A stretch of 64,000 nt of DNA from Sacculina carcini (GCA_916048095.2 OU696584.1:813501-877500); one strand, 5' to 3'; positions 1-54,889 are shown, counted from the stretch's first letter. Translations and numbers: made by a program. Notes: generated by a model from the letters alone, not told the origin.

Positions 1-110
1 CATTGTTGGATTCCTGGTTTTGTGACGCACAATCAAGTACAGTGCGTGTTCTAGCTGGCATCACTTTCAAGTGGCGTATTGATACAAAACACCTGTCTCT
101 TCACTCTGTG

Positions 111-237
111 TGTCAGTGTCAGTGTTAGTTGTCGTGTCAGTGTCAGTGTTGGTTGTCGTGTCAGTGTCAGTGTTGGTTGTCTTGTCAGTGTCAGTGTTGG
201 TTGTCGTGTCGGTGTCAGTGTTGGTTGTCGTGTCGGT
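111..237. repeat. 24-bp minisatellite, about 5 copies
   Basis: The unit is built from TGTCAGTGTCAG followed by TGTTGGTTGTCG, repeated about five times with few substitutions. Because 24 is a multiple of three, one minus-strand frame reads an 8-residue repeat (TRQPTLTL), which would matter if the region is coding. Confidence 0.85.
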
Positions 238-562
238 GGGGCCAGTTCTGGTTCCAGTAGAGACTCCTGGATCTTGCTCGACGTGACGTCATGGTACCAG
301 TGTTGCAGGCTGTATGTGTTGTTGCATTATCACCTCGCGATATCACTGCTCTGTCAGCCCGGCCTTGCATCATCCTTGATCCTCGCTACAATGCAACAAC
401 ACCGTCACTGCCGCCTCACTACTGTCTCTTATTTGTGTTTTACCAGAATTTAGCCTGTCGTTCGTTCGATGTCAATACAACTGTTGAACTGTTCAACTTT
501 CTCTTACAATATTGAACTTCTCTCTGAAACGTGGAGCATTAAACAGACATAGCTGAAGAACA

Positions 563-564
<2 letters not shown>

Positions 565-611
<47 letters not shown>
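565..611. repeat. (GT)n microsatellite
   Basis: An uninterrupted GT run of about 47 bp, 43 bp downstream (in the minus sense) of the end of the gene A exon at 654-815. Confidence 0.95.
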
Positions 612-614
<3 letters not shown>

Positions 615-653
615 GTGGGTGTATGTGTGTGCTAGTAATTCGACGTTGTTCAC

Positions 654-17046
<16,393 letters not shown>

Positions 17047-17075
17047 CTAACACACACACACACACGCACACACAT

Positions 17076-18183
17076 ACATATACACGTGGGTGCCTTGCTA
17101 TGATCCAGCCCAGTTCGCTATGTGCAAGCGTGGGTATATGCGAACAATCGGGATGAAAGTGAAATATATTTATTACTAGGAATATTACATTTTTATTTGA
17201 TTTATTTTTATTGGGTAGTGATCAAGATTCAGATATATAAAAAGCTACAATGTAGCAGTTAATTTAGGAAGCATCCCATTGAGAGTTATTTTTGAAGAGG
17301 AAAATTATTCTTATTTATGTACATATTGTTCGTTTGATGCATTCAGTATATTTAGAGAAGTTTGATACCAAGGTGTTTGGGAAAATTTTAGGTTTGAATA
17401 GAAGTTTTAAGAAGTATCTTCATTATCTTTGAATTCATAATGAAAACGATACACTCATCTTTTGACTGTAATCATGCGTTTATGAGCTCATTTTTGTTCA
17501 TATTAGGACAATAGGCTTCAGCAGTGAGAATGCACCAATATCCGCAGGAGTTTTTCAATCACAGCTGATGTTGGAGAACGTACACACTGAAACGTTGTTT
17601 ACCTGGGTGAAGTTTTGCAGTGCATGCAGTGGTACTGCTGCCACGTCGACCAAAACAGCATGACAAGTCTGGTTATGATAAGGCCTTCTTGTCAATCGAG
17701 CACTGTTCATGGTGTGAAATAATGTCAATATTTGAATCTGTTATGTACCGTTTTGAACGGCTTCAAATTCAAAAATTTGTATCGTTCTCTGTTTTGCTCA
17801 ATAAAAAACCCAATTAACACATGTATGTTAGAGTATTACAGATACAGAGGTGTGAAAATAATGCGGACGAATTACAATTGAGTTTAGAAGCAGAAATTCA
17901 TCAAGGTGATAACAATTGAAAATCAAGCATGATATCTTTGTCATTCCAAAATATATATATAAATAGTTTTAATCGAATCTGTTAAAAATGTAACATGGTA
18001 AGTTTTTAACATAATGTAGACCATTTTGCCGCCACACTGTAAATAAGTTGCGGCAAACTTCACGCAATGCATACATTTTGTACTTGATGTAAGCAATTCT
18101 TTTGAAAACCGCGTTTTCCTGTTTTGGTGTGCTGCGTGTGGAATCATAGGGAATCGTGTTCAATATAGATTGTTTCCTGTGAT
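17076..18183. other. Intergenic interval between divergent genes
   Basis: AT-rich sequence without recognised repeats. It separates the 5' side of gene A (minus) from the PGAP1 start codon (plus) and so probably contains the promoters of both. No TATA box or CpG cluster can be singled out. Confidence 0.4.
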
Positions 18184-45244
<27,061 letters not shown>

Positions 45245-45895
45245 CGTCATCACCGCGGTAACTGCTTCCAGGAGGTACACCACAGTATCAGAGACCCAGT
45301 TATGTCACGCACAGCTCAATCACAGTCTCCAAACACACACACACACACACACACACAGACGACATTTTAATATTGAATATTCGCAAGACACATAACAACA
45401 GTCTCAAAAGCGCAGCAATAACGTATAAACGTACACGTCTGACAAAGAAATACTACGGAAAAATCCAATATAAAAACAAGCACACACACACGTGTAGACA
45501 AATAATACAGATAAAAATACACACGCCAATACATATATACAAGTTGGCAGCTCAATCCACATATATTTGGAGAGTCATTATTGCACAAACATGAAGGCCA
45601 AGCTTGTTGCGATCCCTAGTCTGACGGACGACACAATAAGGGACGACAACACAATATATCTATTTACAAGAGATCACAGTACATTCACAGCCGGTTACTT
45701 ACAGTGGTGAAACAGTTATGTACAGTGGCGGCGGCAGAACGATGAGTTTGGACTGAAACCTGCGAACGACGATACAGGTACAGTGATGCACAACAAGAAA
45801 GATGTATGTTGGCACGAATGGGTGAACGCAAACGCGAGCAACAGGGTGAGCAGCAGGGTGGACTCTGTTGACTGTCTGCGAAGGAAGAGTGTGTG
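45245..45895. other. PGAP1 3' flank
   Basis: Contains a CA run at 45,332-45,357. No clear AATAAA signal is seen, so the 3' UTR end is not set. Confidence 0.4.
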
Positions 45896-46070
45896 TGAAA
45901 CGTATCAAGATTAGAATGAACGTACCAAGACTAGAATGATTATATTGACGCTTAACTACACAAAGAACAACTCCACAACATCACACAACCGGAAACGTAA
46001 CAGTTCAATAGTCACACGAGCGCAACTATACCACACTATTGCTCAACCAATACAAATGAAATATACCACA
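45896..46070 (-). repeat. 3' LTR of the Gypsy element
   Basis: 175 bp starting TGAAACGTATC and ending ATATACCACA on the plus strand; same sequence as 49,739-49,913. Confidence 0.95.
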
Positions 46071-46117
46071 ATCTCCCCATCCAATTTCAATATAGCAGCA
46101 CAAAAACATTCATTCAT

Positions 46118-49100
46118 TCATTCATCGCGATAACGAGCTGGTGGTCTCCTAACTCGACTCGACCGTCTCAGCTGAACTACTGGAGATGGAGCTGGGTCAG
46201 CAACTTCACACTGTACCTCGCATGGAGGAGTTTCGACATTTGTTTGCTGAGTGGGCTCATTGACTTCACCCACCTGACTACTGTTATCACCTGCCAATCT
46301 CTCAACGTTGGGCTGATCTTCCGGACATGGAGCGAGATCTCTAGTGGACACAGTTGTTTCTCGACCTCCTTTGAACCTCACATAAGCATATTTGTCATTT
46401 GCTTCCAGTAGTTCAACCTGATCCACAGACTCATCATACTTCGAATGCTTATTGTGATTTTTCAAGTACACACGTTTAGCTTCAGTTAGCCACGATGGAA
46501 TAGATGGGCCCACACTAGATCTACGCGTAAACGAAAACATTCTCTCGTGAGGTGTACAATTTGTTGACACGCACAATAAGGACCGAATAGAATGAAGAGC
46601 ATCGCACATAACATCTTGCCAGTTGCTAATGTCCAACCCCTTAGATTGAGTGGCCAACACAAGACTTTTCCAAATCGTATCGTTGTACTTTTCGCATTGT
46701 CCATTCCCTTGCGGATGAAAAGCTGTAGAACGGCTAGTAGCCACCCCACGCGATGATAGGTAATCTTTTAATTCACTGGACATGAATGCTGATCCCCTAT
46801 CGGAATGAATGAATGCGGGTAATCCGAAAATCGAAAATAGATGGCCCAAACAAGCAATGACAGTTTTCGCACTAGTGTCGGCACATGGATAAATAAATGG
46901 AAAACGAGAAAACTCGTCAACTATTGTTGAAAAGAACCTATTCCTATTAGCAGAGGGCAATGGACCTTTGAAATCGAGGCTTAATCTTTCAAAGGGCTGC
47001 GTAGCTTTGATTAAATGATACTGTGAAACCGGTCTATGAAACCTCGGCTTGCAACGAGCACACACAGGACATGAACGAATCACTGCTTTTACATCCTCAA
47101 TCGAACACGCAATATTTTTTACTCTGAGAAAATGATACATTCTAGTTATTCCAGGGTGGCAAAGATCAGTGTGAATTTTTCCCAGATCAGACTGAGTGAT
47201 AGCAGAACAGTACTTACGAGAAAGCGCGTCTGCAGAAGCGTTATCCCGTCCCGGGCGATACACGATGTCATAGCCGAAGTTTGAGAGCTCAAGTCGCCAA
47301 CGGAGAATCTTAAGATTCTTGATCCTAGAATGCTGCGTCTGGTTGAACATAAAAGATACCGCCTGCTGATCTGTGACGAGTGAAAATCTTCTGCCACAAA
47401 GATAATGCCGCCATCGCTTCACGGCTTCGACTATGGCCAGCGCCTCCTTCTCCACCGAAGACCAATGATATTCTGACTTTGATAACGTTCTAGAATAAAA
47501 GGCAACAGGACGGTTGTTTTGACTGAGAGTGGCAGCGACTGCTCCATCGGATGCATCCGTTTCTACAACAAACGGAACACCGGGCTCGATGGCCTGTAGC
47601 GCTGCCTCCGCTATCACATCCTTGAGATTCTCAAAGGCCGTAACTGCTGACTCACCAAGCGGGAACTCAGAATTTATCAGTGGCTTTATTTTCTCAGCAA
47701 AACAGGGAATCCATTTAGAGTAGTATGAGAATAATCCCACAGTTCGCAACAAGGTCTTTCGATTACGCGGTAACGGCATATCCTTCAACGGCTGCAGTCT
47801 AGATGGGTCTGGTCGAACAAAACCACCCGATACGAGATAACCAAGAACTTTGATTTCTTTCACAGCTACTTGACATTTGTCATGATTGAACGTCAGTCCA
47901 ACTTTTTCTGCCGCCTTTATGAATCTTTCATAGTTTTCATCGTGCTCTTCTCGAGTGGCTCCACCTATTGTGATATCATCCAAGTAAGCAATAGTGCCGC
48001 GTAGCTCATGTTCGCGAATGAAATCATCAATGAATCTTTGGAAGCACGCCACACCATTGGTAACTCCGAAGGGAATTCGTCGAAACTGATACAGTTGATT
48101 TCCTGACTGAAAGGCTGTGAGAGGCTTATCACTATCGGCAATCGGCACCTGATGATAGGCACTTTTTAAGTCAATCATGCTGAAGAATCGATACTGGGCG
48201 ATGTTTTCCACAGTCTCCTCAATGTTTGGAAGAGGGTACGCGTCGGGTAGAGTGAATTTATTCACTGTTTGGGAGTAGTCGATCACCATCCTCTTTTTTC
48301 CTTGGTCACTGCAGATGACGACTACCTGAGCTCGCCAGGGCGATACAGACGGCTCTATAATCCCTTCTTTCAGCAAGCGGTCAGTCTCGGACTTGATGAA
48401 AGCTCTTTCCTCCATGGTGTACCGACGAGATTTTGTCGCAATTGGCCGTACGTGATTTCCAAAATTGAAGAGGGGCGGCGCCTGCGAGAGTTTCACCGCT
48501 GACAGACCACATACTAGTGGTGGCAAATCTCCTCCGAACTGGATTTCTGTAGATTTATGTCGTCTCAAAAAATCGTGCCCCATTATTATGTCTGAACAGA
48601 GTTTAGGCATCACCAATAGTTCCACATCGTTGTACATTTTCCCTTGGACAAGTAAATTCACTACACATTTTCTTTCTATTTTTGAAGTCAGCGACATAGA
48701 CGCCATGGACACTCTTTCTTGGCATGGTGTTGTTTTAACTCTGAGTCTTGAGACAACTGATCGAGAAATGTAACTCACAGAGCTCCCGGTATCCACTAAT
48801 GCATCCAGCTGATGATGTTCATTCAACCATACATACATAGTAGACTTCCTCAGATCACTGGGCACGGCTGCTGAAGATTTTGTCGCTGCCAGACTGTGCA
48901 CTGTCGCTGACGCAGTTGATTTTTGTCCTCGACACATCTTGGCATAATGTCCTGTCTTTTGGCATTGACGACAGACTACGTTGCGGGCTGGACAATATCG
49001 CCGACTATGACGCTCACCTCCACAGAACCAGCAGGACTGAACTTTACGATCCGGCGGCGCACGATCGGCTCTTCGGGCGGCCGCAACGACTTCTTCACTG

Positions 49101-49711
49101 AATTCCTCTTGCTCAGCAGACTGCTGTTTCGATCGCTCATCTCGGACTTCCTGCAGCGCCGCGACAGAAAGCGGCATCGACTGAAGCTGACCACAGTTGA
49201 TTTTCGCCAACTCAAGAGATCTAGCCAGACTGACTGCTTTCTCCAGATCTAGATCCGACGTTTCCAACAGGCGCTGTCTGATTTCGTCTGACGACAATCC
49301 CCTGATAAAAGCGTCTCGAATGTACTCGCTCCGATATGTATTGCTGTCAACAGAGATGAATCCACAGTCTTTGGCCAGTTCTCTCAGTGTTTGTATATAC
49401 TGGTCCACACTTTCATTGGACGTATGTCTGCGCGCGGCCAACTGATGCCTCGAAAACACAACATTCTTCGGTTTCACATATAATGACTGAAGCTCATCGA
49501 TGGCCGCTTTGAATGTGCTACACTCTGCTATGAACCGGAACACTTCAGGACTCACCAGATTTACAAGCAGCGGCAGTTTGCTCGTCTCGTCGGCTTGCAT
49601 GGCATAAAGAAAATTGTCCAGCGTATTTTTCCAGTGCAACCACTGTTGTGTTGAATCAGGAGCGTTTGGCTCAACTGACAGACGATCTGGTTTCAGATAT
49701 TTTTCCATCAC
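46118..49711 (-). CDS. Gag-Pol polyprotein of the Gypsy element
   Basis: A frame of 1197 codons. Parts in order: Gag with a coiled N-terminal region; two CCHC zinc knuckles (about residues 228-262, CWFCGGERHSRRYC and CRQCQKTGHYAKMC); aspartic protease (VDTGSS, about 306); reverse transcriptase (about 440-640, with YLDDI); RNase H (about 700-830); integrase with an HHCC finger and DDE core (about 880-1100). Order RT-RNase H-integrase and sequence style place it in Ty3/Gypsy, near the K02A2.6-like group. No envelope gene is present. Confidence 0.95.
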   Translation of the reverse strand: MMEKYLKPDRLSVEPNAPDSTQQWLHWKNTLDNFLYAMQADETSKLPLLVNLVSPEVFRFIAECSTFKAAIDELQSLYVKPKNVVFSRHQLAARRHTSNESVDQYIQTLRELAKDCGFISVDSNTYRSEYIRDAFIRGLSSDEIRQRLLETSDLDLEKAVSLARSLELAKINCGQLQSMPLSVAALQEVRDERSKQQSAEQEEFSEEVVAAARRADRAPPDRKVQSCWFCGGERHSRRYCPARNVVCRQCQKTGHYAKMCRGQKSTASATVHSLAATKSSAAVPSDLRKSTMYVWLNEHHQLDALVDTGSSVSYISRSVVSRLRVKTTPCQERVSMASMSLTSKIERKCVVNLLVQGKMYNDVELLVMPKLCSDIIMGHDFLRRHKSTEIQFGGDLPPLVCGLSAVKLSQAPPLFNFGNHVRPIATKSRRYTMEERAFIKSETDRLLKEGIIEPSVSPWRAQVVVICSDQGKKRMVIDYSQTVNKFTLPDAYPLPNIEETVENIAQYRFFSMIDLKSAYHQVPIADSDKPLTAFQSGNQLYQFRRIPFGVTNGVACFQRFIDDFIREHELRGTIAYLDDITIGGATREEHDENYERFIKAAEKVGLTFNHDKCQVAVKEIKVLGYLVSGGFVRPDPSRLQPLKDMPLPRNRKTLLRTVGLFSYYSKWIPCFAEKIKPLINSEFPLGESAVTAFENLKDVIAEAALQAIEPGVPFVVETDASDGAVAATLSQNNRPVAFYSRTLSKSEYHWSSVEKEALAIVEAVKRWRHYLCGRRFSLVTDQQAVSFMFNQTQHSRIKNLKILRWRLELSNFGYDIVYRPGRDNASADALSRKYCSAITQSDLGKIHTDLCHPGITRMYHFLRVKNIACSIEDVKAVIRSCPVCARCKPRFHRPVSQYHLIKATQPFERLSLDFKGPLPSANRNRFFSTIVDEFSRFPFIYPCADTSAKTVIACLGHLFSIFGLPAFIHSDRGSAFMSSELKDYLSSRGVATSRSTAFHPQGNGQCEKYNDTIWKSLVLATQSKGLDISNWQDVMCDALHSIRSLLCVSTNCTPHERMFSFTRRSSVGPSIPSWLTEAKRVYLKNHNKHSKYDESVDQVELLEANDKYAYVRFKGGRETTVSTRDLAPCPEDQPNVERLAGDNSSQVGEVNEPTQQTNVETPPCEVQCEVADPAPSPVVQLRRSSRVRRPPARYRDE

Positions 49712-49738
49712 AATAACAAGGTTCTTTGTGTAGTTAAT

Positions 49739-49913
49739 TGAAACGTATCAAGATTAGAATGAACGTACCAAGACTAGAATGATTATATTGACGCTTAACT
49801 ACACAAAGAACAACTCCACAACATCACACAACCGGAAACGTAACAGTTCAATAGTCACACGAGCGCAACTATACCACACTATTGCTCAACCAATACAAAT
49901 GAAATATACCACA
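49739..49913 (-). repeat. 5' LTR of the Gypsy element
   Basis: 175 bp matching the LTR at 45,896-46,070; followed by the GTGTG target repeat. Confidence 0.95.
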
Positions 49914-50108
49914 GTGTGTGACGGCGTTATATACAGCGCTGGTGTGTGTGGTTGGGAATATGTGTGTATGCGTTATGTCATCGCCGGTGGTGTTCTGGGG
50001 CACATATGGTCTGGGCACACGGATGTCTAACAGGTGTTGCCCTCGATGGCTGTTTCATCCCTGGGTGAAGTTGGGCCAGGCGGAGTGGGTGCACGCTGCC
50101 TGGTGTTT

Positions 50109-50240
50109 GGCTTGGTGTATGTCCGTTTGTAGGGGACGTACACCTTCGGGACGCGACACTGTACCGGGTTGGTGGGCACTGACAGGTGTTTTTGCTTGGT
50201 GTATGTCCGTGTGCAGGGGACATACACCTTCGGGACGCGT
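50109..50240. repeat. Two direct copies of a hairpin-forming 45-bp unit
   Basis: Copies near 50,109-50,155 and 50,193-50,240 share CTTGGTGTATGTCCGT and TACACCTTCGGGACGCG. Each contains a 10-bp stem (GTGTATGTCC with GGACATACAC); the one difference in the first copy still pairs as G-T. Confidence 0.7.
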
Positions 50241-50408
50241 ATCGCAGAAGCGCTGGTAGGGTGTGTGTCTGGTGTATGGGCAAATGTTGTTGACCTACAT
50301 TTGCGCAGGCGCCACAAGCTGACATAGAGTATTCCTGTGTAGTACAATTCTGCTCTTGGGTGTATGACTTTTCAATCAAGTACTTTTGAATTTAAAAGTG
50401 AGCTTGTG

Positions 50409-50434
50409 ACAGAGTGAGCAATTGCTCACTCTGT
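50409..50434. repeat. 26-bp perfect palindrome
   Basis: Centred on CAATTG within GAGTGAGCAATTGCTCACTC. It lies about 100 bp beyond the recognisable 3' end of the pogo-like gene and could be part of that transposon's terminus. Confidence 0.8.
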
Positions 50435-50539
50435 GTACTTTTTCAATTCCTGTGATGGCGCTGGTTCATTACTGACAGGTGATTGCCAAAAGCTGCAACC
50501 AGGAGTTTGAGAATCTGTCGATGTAGAAGCAGTGGCTAG

Positions 50540-51500
50540 TCGCTTAGGTGTTGAAGAAGTAGGTGTAGATGTTGCTGGGGCTCATCGTCTTCAGGTGCAG
50601 GAAGAGGAAGTATGTCTAGGTACTGAGTACGAGCAGTTAGCAGGATTGGCTGGTCATCGTCATCAGTGGGCTTTCCTGCAAACACCCAGTCATTGGTTTT
50701 GAGCTTCACTGTATCAAGCCTCGAAGTGTTATACTTCGTCATATCTAGGGGTGGATACCAGTTGCTCGGAAACCTGCCACCATGTTATCCTTTGACAACA
50801 CAGTGTTCCACACTGAACACATGTTCACAAAGAGATACTTACGAATGTTCTCACGTCTTCCTGTTCTTTGAGTATACTCCAGCAACTTGGAGTCATAGTC
50901 CGTCTTCAAGGGAGTAAAACAGGTCACATCCAAGAGCTGGAGGAGGTCGGTACAAAGAGGTGTAAACTTCAAGATGGTGGTGTTGTTTTTCACAGCCAAA
51001 TCTACTGTGTGTAAGGATGTGTGGCTTAGCTGACCATCTAGCACCACCGGAGTCGACCCTTTCACTTTCACTACTTCTGAAAAAGACTAAAAAGTCCTCA
51101 AATACAGAGGTGGTCATCCACCCAGAATCAGTCACAGCATATTGAGTTCATGGCAAAGCATTATCACCCCTCCAGGTAGTCTGCATATCCTTGCCTTTGA
51201 ATACAATCAAAGGTAGTAGTGCAGTCCTATTGGCGCAGCAGGTGACTAACACCGTAATATTTCCCTGTTGACACCATGTGTAATCCTTACCGTTTTTACC
51301 CCTTTTGTGTCGATGGTCTTGGCCTTTGAGCCTGGTCCAGGGTCTGTAGGAAAGCCCGTCTCATCCATCTCTTGAAGATGGTACTAGGCTTGTCTGCTAG
51401 TCCAGTTTCATCGATGACCTTCCCTGAATTATCGAAAAATTCGTAGACCACGAATGAGTCTGACGTGGCACTGTTCCTCGCCAGCTGCATCATGCCTTCT
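50540..51500 (-). pseudogene. pogo/Jerky-like transposase remnant
   Basis: The minus strand gives TGLADKPSTIFKRWMR, then PVVLDGQLSHTSLHTVDLAV, LKFTPLCTDLLQLLDVTCFT, PLKTDYDSKLLEY and MVAGFRATGIHP. These are the DDE_1 catalytic landmarks of pogo-type transposases (DGHxSH, LQPLDV, GFRATGI). They are spread over several frames with stops, so the gene is dead. A C-terminal tail continues to about 50,540. Confidence 0.8.
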
Positions 51501-51599
51501 TAATTTATTGACTGACATAGGAGGTTCTCAGCAATCGGCACCCATTGTACATCAACGTCTTTTTATTCTAGTATGTTGGTGATGATGATATCGAGTGAT

Positions 51600-52230
51600 G
51601 ACTGGCTAGGATGAGTGAGACTAGAGCTGCTGCTGCTGTGGGTTGTATGATGCTGGCATTATCGAGAATCAGCCTAACTTGTTAGCGCTGACCATGTTGA
51701 AGTTGAAATCACCTTGGATGACTATGGGCTTGACGCACATCAGAACTGTCTGTAACATTATATGGTGCTGATGCTGTCGACCACTCCAGTATTTGGCATA
51801 CTGTAGACTTCGCCGACAATCACTGACTTCAGTCTTCATTTTGACACAGGAAGAAACAGCGCATCTATTGACTCACATTGAACTGACACATTTATTTTTG
51901 TGGTACTGATGGGGTCACGACAGAAAATCGCCATTCTGCCACCACAACCCGTCTGTCCTTTCTTCACACGCTGTGTTCTGTTGCAATGTTCACGCGGTCG
52001 AGTATATATGGAGGGAGCCATGTCTCAGATACGCACAGCACATCCATATCTAGCCGTTGAAGCAGCATATTTATGTCATCAAGCTTTGATAGAACATAAT
52101 GCTCATTGATATGGCACAGTCTGCAGTGGATAATCTGGTTGATTGAGATAGCTGGGGAATCAATGAGAGGAACGATTTGGTTGGCGCTTTGAGCATGATG
52201 CATCAGGCGAAAAGTTAAAATCACCCAAAA
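51600..52230 (-). mobile_element. LINE endonuclease fragment
   Basis: Minus-strand frames contain NMLLQRLDMDVLCVSETWLP, GGRMAIFCRD and IVIQGDFNFNMVSANKLG, landmarks of the APE endonuclease of non-LTR elements. Frames shift between them. The reverse transcriptase part is absent. Confidence 0.65.
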
Positions 52231-53118
52231 TTATATGAGTTTCCAAAAAAAGAATTTAGTGATTATATGAAAGCACTGAACTTATCAAAGAATATTTTGG
52301 TTGTCCCACGAGTATCATGCCTATAAATTACATTACATAATGTTTGTCTTGAAAGCTTGGTAACCGCGCAGGAGAGATTTTGACTGACTTTTGTCTTCAA
52401 ACATGGAAATATTCAGCCGTGGCCAGCAGGAAATCCAGCGGCTGGTGTCCTGAAAAAACCGCTTTCTCAATCGCTCGGGAATAGTTGTCTTGAACACTCG
52501 ATCCCTGAGTATCTTATAGCGGTTAACTACAGAAATACCAGTACTCGCAAGTACTAGTACGCGCATATATTCTGTGTACGACACCAAAGCGTGACCAACG
52601 AACAAATCAACAATATGTATGTGTGTAAGCGGCGTCTGACTACATACTACCAGGTCATCGATGACGTGGGTCAATCAGGTGCCACGCCAGCGACAGGTCA
52701 GACGTGGACCAATCATAACGCAGAGAGTGGCCCACACAGCAAAAGAACATATTTAAATATAACACTAGCGTTGAATAATGCAAAAGAAAACTCCTAGAAA
52801 TTACAACAAATATATAATATAACATTACACCAATTTATACTGAAACAGGTAACTCACAGTAATCAAAACATAAAAGATAACAATGGACAGCGCAATTGTC
52901 GCATAACGCTTATTTGCGTCGCAACTACTCCAAATGAAATAATACAAACAACGTCACCACAATCTTGTCTGTTAGCGAATCGAACCTGCAGTTCGCCGAC
53001 CAGCTGCGCAGAACCGATAAGAACTCGCCAGTGGTCTCTGGTTTTTCCTCCTTGAACGAATATTGTGTAGTGTCACTTTCGTTTTGTGTGCGTTGTTATC
53101 AAGCACAATTTCTGGCGC
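52231..53118. other. Unassigned sequence
   Basis: A minus-strand frame of 113 codons at 52,333-52,674 is not recognised. Near 52,985-53,025 the minus strand has closely spaced A-box and B-box look-alikes (CGCAGCTGGTCGG, GGTTCGATTC), too close for a tRNA. Confidence 0.4.
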
Positions 53119-53287
53119 AATGGCTGATGATTGTATGTGGTTGATGAGTTACAATATCGCGAACGGTGAATCATTACTACTTCCGCGCATTTTCCTGTTG
53201 TCCCTGCTACTCCTGGGGTGGCCGTCGAGCAGCCGGACGCTGGCGCCGGAGAAGACCTCCGGTCAGGTGTCGGGATCCAGAAACACG
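53119..53287 (+). CDS. Possible first exon of an unknown gene
   Basis: The ATG in GCAATGGCTG opens a frame of about 56 codons (MADDCMWLMSYNIANGESLL). It includes a hydrophobic stretch (RIFLLSLLLLGW) and ends at a good donor, AAACAC|GTAAGA. No downstream exon is identified. Speculative. Confidence 0.25.
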
Positions 53288-53839
53288 TAAGAATTAACAC
53301 GATAGCATTTTATATTGGATTTGTTTTATGTTTCGTGGTCAGTGTTTCCGCTATGGCGTCATCAACTCGAGTCTTCTAAGTTTGAGACGAATAGCTGGCA
53401 ACATCCCAACATGTGACGCCAAAGTTAAGACGTGCTGCAAAAACATTTGCGAGTTGCAACCGCGATACAGTTAGCAATATTGCCGTGTTTGCCATACCAG
53501 GCAAAATTTTCCTTTTTATGGCTCTCGATTCCTTGACTTCTGCGTCTGAGCATCATCGAGCTGCTCTGTGACGTCAGGTGCCAACATAATTTTTTTAATC
53601 GACGCTCGCCGAACTCTGCGACGGAGCGATCTCGTTTCGCACTATTATTTCGGCTCTCATCACCTGCAACCGCTATTGGAGAATTAACATAGAGATAATA
53701 ACCACTGTGATATGAAAACTTGTACTTGATGAATATTCTAACTCCTTCGTTTTTATCTCTAGGTGAATGTACATTATCAGTTGGATGTATATGACTATAA
53801 TGTGGTATAGAAACGGTTTCCTTTGCATACTTTAGCCAT

Positions 53840-53960
53840 GCTTCAGTAACAACGACAACGAATATTTGATATAGCGCTTATATTTGTGTACAGGCGCGAA
53901 AAACAACATACAGTAACAACGTGGCGAGTAGGGAATAGGCACAAACAGAAAAATGAAAAC
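53840..53960 (-). mobile_element. L2-type LINE/SINE 3' end
   Basis: In the minus sense the piece runs CGCGCCTGTACACAAATATA, AGCGCTATATCAAATATTCG, then a GTCGTTGTT-type tail. Same terminus style as the other L2-like ends here. Confidence 0.45.
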
Positions 53961-54889
53961 ACGTTGGCAGAATGGCAGCAGCTACGAATTAACTGTAGCA
54001 ATGGCTCACACAGTAACAAGTAGCTCATAACCAGGTTTGGGTTTTTTTCTCGTGAGGTGCCTGGCCACCGTCCTCAATGCAGAAGAGTGGGAGGGCCGGT
54101 TTAGTCGCCAACGACTCCACCATGCATCTGGTTGTACTGGAATTATATGTTTACCAGTAGCAGGGTGAAACCTGACCAGTAGCTGAGGATTAACAGTAAC
54201 ATATAACTGCTACACAAAAATATGTGAACAGAGGCAAATCTGGTATGGAATGAAAATATAATAGAGGATGCGGTAGAATGTATGCAGTATTATGCGTCAA
54301 ATTCAGAGGGAGAGAAATGTGAATGGTTTCTGACGGTGTTGTTCACTTGTTCGGTAGAGTTTTCGTAATAATCATACCAAGTACACGTTGTTCTGTGCAC
54401 GCGTGCGTCTTTTCACCGGGAGGGTGATGGAGTAGGGTGCACTGGGAGGGTGGAGTGGGGTTGACAGGTGTTTTCCTCACGATGCTTACAGGGGGACGAG
54501 ACGATGAGGATGAAGGGGAGGTGCCTCATGTCCACTACGCCGACATGCTGCATAAGTTCACACAGCGAGCGAATTTTTACGGTGTGACTCATTGTCGATA
54601 TCTTAAGTTTAACGTTGCCGTTGTTAGTCCATGCGACGAATAACTTTGCTTGCTTGTCTAATGTCCTGTACTGGTATGTCGTCATGCAGAAGTGACTGTT
54701 TCATATGGCGGTCGACTGCGTTGAAAGTAAACCGGAGTATCGCAGGATAGTGGTAGGTGCAGTTGCAAGTAGAGTGAAAAATACTCGGCGAAAGATCAGA
54801 TCGAAAGCGCGAAAAATATCCATCAGAGCGAAAAATACTCGGCGGTGAGTGAAACTCGAGCACATCATCAATTTATCGATGTGATTTCG
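53961..54889. other. Unassigned sequence
   Basis: No gene or element recognised. A GAAAAATACTCGGCG motif occurs twice near 54,776-54,846. Confidence 0.4.

Larger units (their letters stand above)
1..653. other. No firm gene; possible 3' end of gene A
   Basis: This stretch contains the 24-bp minisatellite and a GT run listed separately. On the minus strand about 60-300 is open in more than one frame after possible acceptors, so the last exon(s) of gene A may lie here, but the splice phase cannot be matched to the 654-815 exon with certainty. Confidence 0.3.
45896..49913 (-). mobile_element. Gypsy (Ty3) LTR retrotransposon, looks whole
   Basis: The element is bounded by two 175-bp LTRs that I read as identical. 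Both begin TG and end CA and are flanked by a 5-bp repeat (GTGTG). One uninterrupted gag-pol frame lies between them. A purine-rich tract (GGATGGGGAGAT in the minus sense) sits directly before the 3' LTR. Identical LTRs imply a very recent insertion. It lies about 650 bp beyond the PGAP1 stop, in opposite orientation. Confidence 0.95.

Noticed and set aside
52333-52674. 113-codon minus-strand frame
   Set aside because: No domain or codon signal; may be transposon debris, but support is too weak to name it.
52960-53040. tRNA or SINE promoter on the minus strand
   Set aside because: A-box and B-box look-alikes are only about 10 nt apart, too close for a tRNA-type promoter.
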